Positions 58,027-64,000 of a stretch of DNA of 64,000 bases are shown in pieces. Each line of letters starts with the position of its first letter. Position 1 is the stretch's first letter. This DNA comes from Lepiota brunneoincarnata. Taxonomy: Eukaryota; Basidiomycota; Agaricomycetes; Agaricales; Agaricaceae. The position numbers and the translations under genes were made by a program. Under the pieces are notes generated by a model, which saw only the letters and a list, made by a program, of their open reading frames with translations, was not told the origin of the DNA and ran no database searches. The stretch spans positions 682,001-746,000 of the forward strand of contig JAEBUN010000025.1 in assembly GCA_023014365.1 (NCBI GenBank). The letters run 5' to 3'.

Positions 58027-58803
58027 GAAAATGTAAGTTATTTAATAATTTCGCCCAAACACCTTGATGATGGTAACGAACTAGTGGAGAACTCTTGCAC
58101 TGAGTGATAACTCGCGCGGTGTATAAACACTCCAAATTGGCCTTTCTCGTGTTCCCTTCTTTTTTCGTTTCTAAAGAGGAAAATCACAAAAAAAGGAGGT
58201 GTATATGTAGGCAGCGTGTATATGCATGTTCTTGTTATATGTACTTGAATCTAGTGAATGGTGTGTTCCATACTCGGGCTACCTAGGGCTGAATGTTGGC
58301 CTTAGCCGTTATCATTGTGATGCACGTTCCATGTGGTATTGTCGAGTGCTTGAGAAAAGGTTTGCCTCCATCATGTACAGGGCACCGCAGTAGACCTATA
58401 CCTTCATTGATATCGGGGCAGCGGCGCATGTACTGTATGTACATACAGTACATACGGTTAAAGCGTCATATTCACGTTCCCTACCCTAAGTGCCAACGGG
58501 GGTTTATCGAGGAGTTCGCTCAATAGGCTCCACCGATCCTCCTGGCCAACCCCCGCTATCATATGGCTCCACCAATGGGCATTTTAACGATATGCGGAAA
58601 TGAGCTGGGTACAAAACACGAACGTCCCCGGGTGCCCGTTCACACCCTTGCAACAGCCCCCTTGGGTCAGAGTGCCTCAGGTCGGACTAACAACGAAAAG
58701 TGTCGGCGCGGTAGAGACGAGAGCGGAACGCTAGGGTATGGGAATTGGTATACGTGGGAAATCTGTAGGTGTGGTCCAATTTAACGGAAATGGGGTATGG
58801 AGC
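58027..58803. other. Convergent intergenic region with a perfect palindrome
   Basis: This lies between the 3' ends of the lectin gene (plus) and the large membrane-protein gene (minus). It has no supported gene, a 26-bp palindrome at 58428-58453 and short AT-rich tracts. Confidence 0.5.
58428..58453. repeat. Perfect 26-bp palindrome
   Basis: The 13-base arm ATGTACTGTATGT at 58428-58440 is followed without a loop by its exact reverse complement at 58441-58453. The symmetry stops at both ends. It lies midway between two convergent genes. Confidence 0.9.
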
Positions 58804-61225
58804 TCAGTCTGAATCATCGGACGTAAATCGTTCTGATGATGGCGATTCTCCCAGCCTCGACCCAGGCGAAGGTGTAGCAGGTCTTCGGGACCTCGGAACG
58901 AGCGAACCCGTCAGAACAACAGCATCCTCATCTTGTTCAGTTTCTGACCCCTCGTCCTTTCCGTCATGTTCATCGTCATGTTCATCGTCCTCTTCGATTT
59001 CGTGTATTCGGAGTCCAGGCACCATAGGATTTCTTCGGTTGCCATCTCGTGGTGATACAGGTCTCTGTGGACTAAAATGCACCTCCGTATCCCGCTCTGG
59101 GAACAGCGTGATCCAATTATGCTGGAGGTTTGAAAAGTCCAACACGTCAATTCTAACCAGGCCCTCAGGGACCGGACCAAATCGTTCATCGAGGCGTAAC
59201 ACTCGACCAAGCACAGGCTGGCGATCGACAAAGTAAATCGCGTAGAGGGGTGACTCGGGCCACTCTGGGTAATACTCCTGGCAGATGACAGCTTCCATGC
59301 ACAATGATGCGAAGACGCTCGTGTTCCAGAGGGAAATGGTGCGGAGGACGCTGGCTTGTGGCGTAGTTTCGCGGGTGGAGGGGAGGGAGGGGTCATTCCA
59401 TGCTTGTGTGGTTTCCTTGATGCGGGGGTGAGGATCTTATCTGAATTGTGGAATAGTGATTCGTACTTACGTTTATGAAACGTGTCCAGATTTCCTGAGA
59501 GATATGCCTGCTCTCAATGTCTCGCGGAAGAGGGTTGCTTTCAGTACCATAGAAACGAAGTTCAATGGCTTTGAATGTTCGTAGGGATGTAGAAGGGCTG
59601 TGTGGTTCGGGAGTGAGTCTGATTGGAGTGTCTTCGACGACTTCTTGCGGTGCCTTTTCATCGTTGGGTGGGATCGGAGAAGGTGATTGGGAATAAAACC
59701 TGGAAGTGGGGACGTAGCTAGGTTTTCCGTATGAATCATCCGAATTTTTTCTCTGCCAAACATTCGGGGCTGATGCATTCCATTGGCCCATATGTGGGTA
59801 TACAGTAATGTGCTCAGGGAAAGGTTGTTGGTAAATCAATCGGTCGGTCCAGCCCTTTACCCTGTCGCGCCACTTTTTGTCCATTTTGGAACCATACCGA
59901 CTCAGCGTTATCGTTATCAGTCCAAAGTAGATTACACCAAGCACGAGCATGAGGGAGATCATGAGCCGCGGCCAAAAAGCGAGGTGCGGCTGTAAGGGTG
60001 AAATGTGGCCATCTGCGGTGGAGCCCGTTCTCCAAACAAAGGCCATGATGCAGGTGATGTACGCGATTACCGACCTTGACAGGGGGTGTAGGTCATTAAA
60101 GGGAGCTGGGGTTGCTCAGTAAGGAACGTACCACGACAGCCAGACAGAAGGCATCGCGAGCATAACCCAGACGTTCCACCAGATAATGGTGCGTGTTCTC
60201 CGAGCTTCCTATGGAGATGAAGGCGTCATTCAGTAGGAGAAAGACACTGATGCGAAAGCAAGATTCGTACCCAGGCCCACTCGGCCGCTTTATGTGGTTT
60301 TTTCATTCCCCCAAAACGGATGATGAATACGCAGCCATAGAGGAGGCTCATAAGCGCACATATGAGTGATAGCAAGGCAGAATATCTCGTCAAGGGATCG
60401 TTTGCTGCAATGTCAATCTGGAGCACAGTCAAAATGGCGCTAGGAAGATGCGTAAGTAGAAGAGGAAGCAAAGAGAACCTGTAACAATGGCACATACGTA
60501 AGTAGGAGAACAGAGATGATGTTCAGGGTCTTCCACTCCCGCAGCAAACACTCTATAAACGACTCCCAGTTGGTCTTTAGGTTCCAGAACGGTGAAGATG
60601 GCGATGCCTGGGATGAGAGATTGGTGAAGAGGACATGGTGTACGTCTTCTGGGTATTGACTTGCGAGTTCTAGTGCCATACGTTTGATGTCCGGCATCGT
60701 GAGATCGGCGTCCTCGAAGACTCTAGCAACGCGGGAAAAGTATAGTGAAGGGAGTCTCAATAGAATGTAGGAATACAACAAGCGGGGGACGGTGTCAAAA
60801 GCGAATGCGGCGATATAGGTGAACAGATTGTACGGTTCTGGCACATCCTTAGTTTTGACGGAGATACTGAGAAGGGACGGATCGGGGCGAAGGTAGGGGG
60901 GCTGGAGTTGCTGGTCGTCTGGGACATCTTCGAGGCTGGAGTCAATGGAGTGGTGCGAGTAGCCTAGGTTTTGAATGGAATGAGAGATGGAAGCGGAGTA
61001 GGGGTCGACGGCGGTGTAGTTGCAGCTTTCTGGGCGAAGGAGTGTGAAGGGGGTTAGAGGATGAGCGTGAGTGTTGTTTGAGCTATAGAGAGAGCTGGCA
61101 TAGGATGATTGAGGTCTGAGCCTTGATTTCGTAGACGCAGAATGTATACTGGATGCACCGTCTGTCGTCATGTCTCTGTATTTGGGCGTTGATGTGGCTG
61201 GCGACGAACGTGTCCTCAACAGCAT
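58804..61225 (-). CDS. Uncharacterised polytopic membrane protein, 729 aa
   Basis: Five exons fit exactly in phase on the minus strand: 61225-60498, 60439-60271, 60208-60132, 60074-59471 and 59415-58804. The N-terminal 120 residues are Ser-rich and disordered. Hydrophobic segments follow: FDTVPRLLYSYILLRLPSL, NIISVLLLTAILTVLQI, YSALLSLICALMSLLYGCVF, TIIWWNVWVMLAMPSVWLSW with SVIAYITCIMAFVW, and FWPRLMISLMLVLGVIYFGL. A cytosolic domain of about 350 residues comes next. It contains ETTQAWNDPSLPSTRETTPQ and ASLCMEAVICQEYYPEWPES, then an acidic low-complexity run (EEDDEHDDEHDGKDE) and a Ser/Pro-rich end. I recognise it only as a basidiomycete-type conserved protein without a named function. The start ATG 61225 lies 485 bp from the divergent His-rich gene. 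Confidence 0.7.
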
Positions 61226-61710
61226 CTAGCTTTAGGTACCGATAAGCGCCCTCAGGGTCGTAACCGCTAAGCGCCCTTTCCCATGTGCCGCCAAGTCGCG
61301 CCAATTATATGATTACTTTCGGAGATACACGACTCGCAGCGGCATGAGCCACAAAAGACATGAAACGAAGCAGCTGGTCAACACCGCATTGTTAGAGACC
61401 AAGAGATTAGCATTTGATCAGCATGGCCTTCATAGCCTTCAAAGGTTAAGTCAGTAGCAGTGCCATAACACGTGTCGAATGCACTCCAAGGACATCATCC
61501 ATTCACCATGCTTTCTCCACACAGTTCTAGCACAAGGCCAATCCAACAAAAGGGCGCAGTGGGATTCACTCGGACACTTTCCATCATCGCTAACGGTCTC
61601 AAGCACGAGCAAGCCACATGAATCCAAACGTGACATACAGCTCGTACCATAATTATCACAACCCCAACACTATCTATCGCGTTGACCCTTCTGTACACTC
61701 TTCACTCAAC
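61226..61710. promoter_or_regulatory. Shared divergent promoter region
   Basis: A 485-bp gap separates the starts of two divergent genes (membrane protein on minus, His/Gly-rich protein on plus). Promoters of both must lie here. A convincing TATA box or other named element was not identified. Confidence 0.5.
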
Positions 61711-64000
61711 ATGGACAACAACATCAACAACGGCAATTCTCCTCATGGCGGTGGTGGCAGCGGAGGGATGCGCCCCTCGACGACGAGGGGTTCCTATTTG
61801 AGCTATGCGAGTACGCCATCCTGGGTCAATCCGTCGACGATGATTGATCCATCGCCCGCGAGGGCTTCGCGACCTTTGCCAGATCCCCGTTTTCCACATG
61901 GGAATGGTGAAGGGAGAGTGAATGGACCTGGTCCTGGAAATGGCCATGGGCACGGACGCGAATCGACCGGGTTGTATATTACGAATGTGACGGAAGATAT
62001 CGAAGAAGAGGACGAGGGGTATGTTGACATACCGCCCCCGGAGCCTGGAATGGGCATGAAATATGGGTATTCGAATATGGGGTATGGTGGACAGGGGCTG
62101 GGTCCTGGTATGAACATGTTGGGGATGGGTGTGGGAATGCCTGTGGGGATGGGACGGAATGGAATGGGCGTGCCTATGGAACGGGTGCCACCGCCTGGGC
62201 GAAGGCCACTGCCAATTCCGGGAACTACGCAACTACGCAGGAACGGGACGTTTGGGAGTAGTACCAAGAAGGGGAGCAAATCGTTTGTGGGGGGGTTCTT
62301 TCATGGGTTGAAGAGACTGCCAAAGACGGTGCTGAGGTATGGGAGCCGGGGCGGGAAGAAGCGGAGGGAGTTTATGAACGAAGAAGAGGACGAAGGCGAG
62401 GGAGAAGTGGAGACGGGGCTGCCGACGATGCATACGGGAAATACACTGCCGCAGTACGCTTCGAACCCGACGACACCGACGGCTGGACCGACGAATGTGG
62501 GGTATTCGAAGAAGACGCAGGGAATGCAGGTGCCTCAGTCGACGTTGGATGGTATGCCTGGGGGTTTACCATCGGAACTAGAGTTGGAGGAGCCGAGAAG
62601 GCGCAGAAATCCGAGCTTGATCCTCACGCCGCCTTCGGGAGAAACGCTGAGACAGGTGAATTTGGAGCACCAGGGTTATTTCCAGTCGCCAGAACAGGAA
62701 CCGGAGCGAGCACCACCCCCTGCAGCAGATTATCCACCACCCAGCCTGGAACGAGACAGAACGACGGTGATGATGTATCACGCGCAGCCGGGTGAGATGA
62801 GCATGGCGGAAGCATCGAGGCCATCAACCCGGGCGTCAGAGCATCCAGCGTCTACAGTAGCTCGACAACACACACCAACGCCAATGAGTCATTTGGCTTC
62901 AGAGCATACGTCGCAGAATGTGTCAAACGAGAGGGCAGGGGTGGCAACGCCGGCGCCGAATCCGATCAGCACGTCGATAACACCCCCGCACGACGTGCAG
63001 TCTCCTGTCACAGCACATCCAGGGCCGGCGAATGATTATCTGAAAATGACGACATCTCCACAGACGGCAACACATGCGACCGAGGTGACAGAGTATTCAT
63101 CGTACTCGGAGGACCCGTCGTTTAGCTCTGAGCTGAACCCGGTGTTCCGGTTTTTCCATACGTTTTACCGCTTGCCGTGGATATCTGAAAGAAGTACAGT
63201 GGATTACAGTCCGATGGCAGGGTTCGGCGGGAAGGGCGGGGGGAGAGGAATTGTCAAGAAATCGGGGCAGTCTTGGTATAAGAAAAGGGGAGATGGTGTG
63301 ACCAGTATGTCGTTGGATTTGCTGAGCAACGGTGGGGAAGGAGATACGGGATCAGTATTGAGTCCACTGGGAGGGTGGAGACGGAGAATTGGGAGACGAA
63401 ACACGGTCGAGAATGTGCCTGGGAGGAGTCGACACCATCACCGACATCACAGTACTCGGCATGGGCACGGGCACGGGCACGGGCACTCGCGCTCGCATTC
63501 ACATGGACATGGACAAGGGCATGGGCATACGCATGGGCATGGGATGCCGAGAAGGCATCGATACCGCAGGCGTTCAACGTCAACGATCACATTTGAAGAG
63601 TACCACCATCAGAGAAACCCGAGTCCAATGATACCGCCCATGTACCCTTACCCATTTGCATCGCCGCCGTATCATTACTTCCAGGCATTTCCTGCTCCAG
63701 CCGTGGTTGCAGGGAGCCCAGCACAGCCCGACACAAGCACGGCAGCGAACCAGGGAACGCCTGCTGGTCCATCGGTACCAACACAAAGTGCCAATCAGAC
63801 ACCGGCGCCCGTTCCGGCAACGCCGGGTGCGGCTGGGCCGACGCCCCGTGGGCCGAGGGGACCTTGGGGAGGCGGGCGTGGAGCAGTATACCCACATGGG
63901 TATGCACCGTATGCGCAGCCACCACCGATGTTTGCGCCGCCGCCAGTGTTCATGGCAGCGGGGTATGGGGAGGGAGGGGGCAAGGGAGGAATAGTGTACA
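61711..64000 (+). CDS. Disordered His/Gly/Pro-rich protein, 3' end beyond window
   Basis: From ATG 61711 one frame stays open for 763 codons to the window edge with no stop and no intron, so the gene is partial. The N-terminus is Asn/Gly-rich. Met/Gly repeats (MGMKYGYSNMGYGG, LGMGVGMPVGMG) follow, then basic patches (GGKKRREF, RRRRNP) and a long Ser/Thr/Pro-rich region. A compact hydrophobic motif FRFFHTFYRLPWISERSTVDY near residues 477-497 is the most domain-like part. A His/Gly tract follows (about residues 590-616, HGHGHGHSRSHSHGHGQG and similar), then a Pro/Ala/Gly-rich tail. The His tract could bind divalent metal ions. The function is unknown; a membrane-bending or scaffold role cannot be read from the sequence. 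Third-position G/C bias agrees with real coding. Confidence 0.7.
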   Translation, partial: MDNNINNGNSPHGGGGSGGMRPSTTRGSYLSYASTPSWVNPSTMIDPSPARASRPLPDPRFPHGNGEGRVNGPGPGNGHGHGRESTGLYITNVTEDIEEEDEGYVDIPPPEPGMGMKYGYSNMGYGGQGLGPGMNMLGMGVGMPVGMGRNGMGVPMERVPPPGRRPLPIPGTTQLRRNGTFGSSTKKGSKSFVGGFFHGLKRLPKTVLRYGSRGGKKRREFMNEEEDEGEGEVETGLPTMHTGNTLPQYASNPTTPTAGPTNVGYSKKTQGMQVPQSTLDGMPGGLPSELELEEPRRRRNPSLILTPPSGETLRQVNLEHQGYFQSPEQEPERAPPPAADYPPPSLERDRTTVMMYHAQPGEMSMAEASRPSTRASEHPASTVARQHTPTPMSHLASEHTSQNVSNERAGVATPAPNPISTSITPPHDVQSPVTAHPGPANDYLKMTTSPQTATHATEVTEYSSYSEDPSFSSELNPVFRFFHTFYRLPWISERSTVDYSPMAGFGGKGGGRGIVKKSGQSWYKKRGDGVTSMSLDLLSNGGEGDTGSVLSPLGGWRRRIGRRNTVENVPGRSRHHHRHHSTRHGHGHGHGHSRSHSHGHGQGHGHTHGHGMPRRHRYRRRSTSTITFEEYHHQRNPSPMIPPMYPYPFASPPYHYFQAFPAPAVVAGSPAQPDTSTAANQGTPAGPSVPTQSANQTPAPVPATPGAAGPTPRGPRGPWGGGRGAVYPHGYAPYAQPPPMFAPPPVFMAAGYGEGGGKGGIVY

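Noticed and set aside
1..64000. CRISPR arrays, bacterial operons or prophage features
   Set aside because: The window is intron-rich fungal DNA; no regularly spaced direct repeats with unique spacers were seen.

Overview
This window is nuclear DNA of a filamentous basidiomycete. Genes carry many short GT-AG introns, mostly 43-65 nt. The gene content is typical of Agaricomycetes: F-box/LRR paralogues, a TPR-CHAT protein, a DUF6533-type membrane protein, a P450, a KRE6-like protein, and single-copy NDC1 and ATG13. The expanded F-box and TPR-CHAT families suggest Ceratobasidiaceae (Rhizoctonia-like), but that placement is inference.

Layout. Bases 1-7.6 kb are a transposon-derived block. It holds the 3' end of a KDZ-superfamily transposase, an intact uncharacterised 811-aa gene directly downstream, and decayed coding pieces. 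NDC1 (7.8-10.2 kb) and a secreted FAD-linked oxidase (11.8-13.7 kb) follow. From 14.4 to 27.2 kb four F-box-like genes surround ATG13 (19.1-23.1 kb, minus strand). ATG13 is head-to-head with one of them, with 98 bp between start codons. A PX-domain gene (27.4-28.7 kb), a DUF6533 membrane protein (29.7-31.4 kb) and a 1,182-aa TPR-CHAT protein with fourteen 45-residue repeats (32.6-36.2 kb) come next. Then come a KRE6/SKN1-like type II membrane protein lacking the GH16 catalytic core (37.3-39.2 kb), a larger F-box/LRR gene (42.5-44.5 kb), an MFS sugar transporter (46.2-48.6 kb), a single-pass membrane protein fragment, a P450 with one nonsense codon (minus, 51.4-54.0 kb) and a small ricin-B-like lectin gene (57.4-58.0 kb). 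A 729-aa polytopic membrane protein (minus) diverges from a His/Gly-rich gene that runs off the right edge.

The genes do not form one pathway. The most useful window-wide observation is that many otherwise intact genes are broken by one frame change, and almost all of these fit a single extra base. Because ATG13 and a sugar transporter are affected, residual insertion errors in a long-read assembly are at least as likely as gene decay. The most interesting biology is the TPR-CHAT protease-like gene, the catalytic-core-less KRE6 relative, the KDZ companion gene and the possible tail-anchored C-terminus of ATG13. All exon boundaries were assigned by hand from splice consensus and phase.
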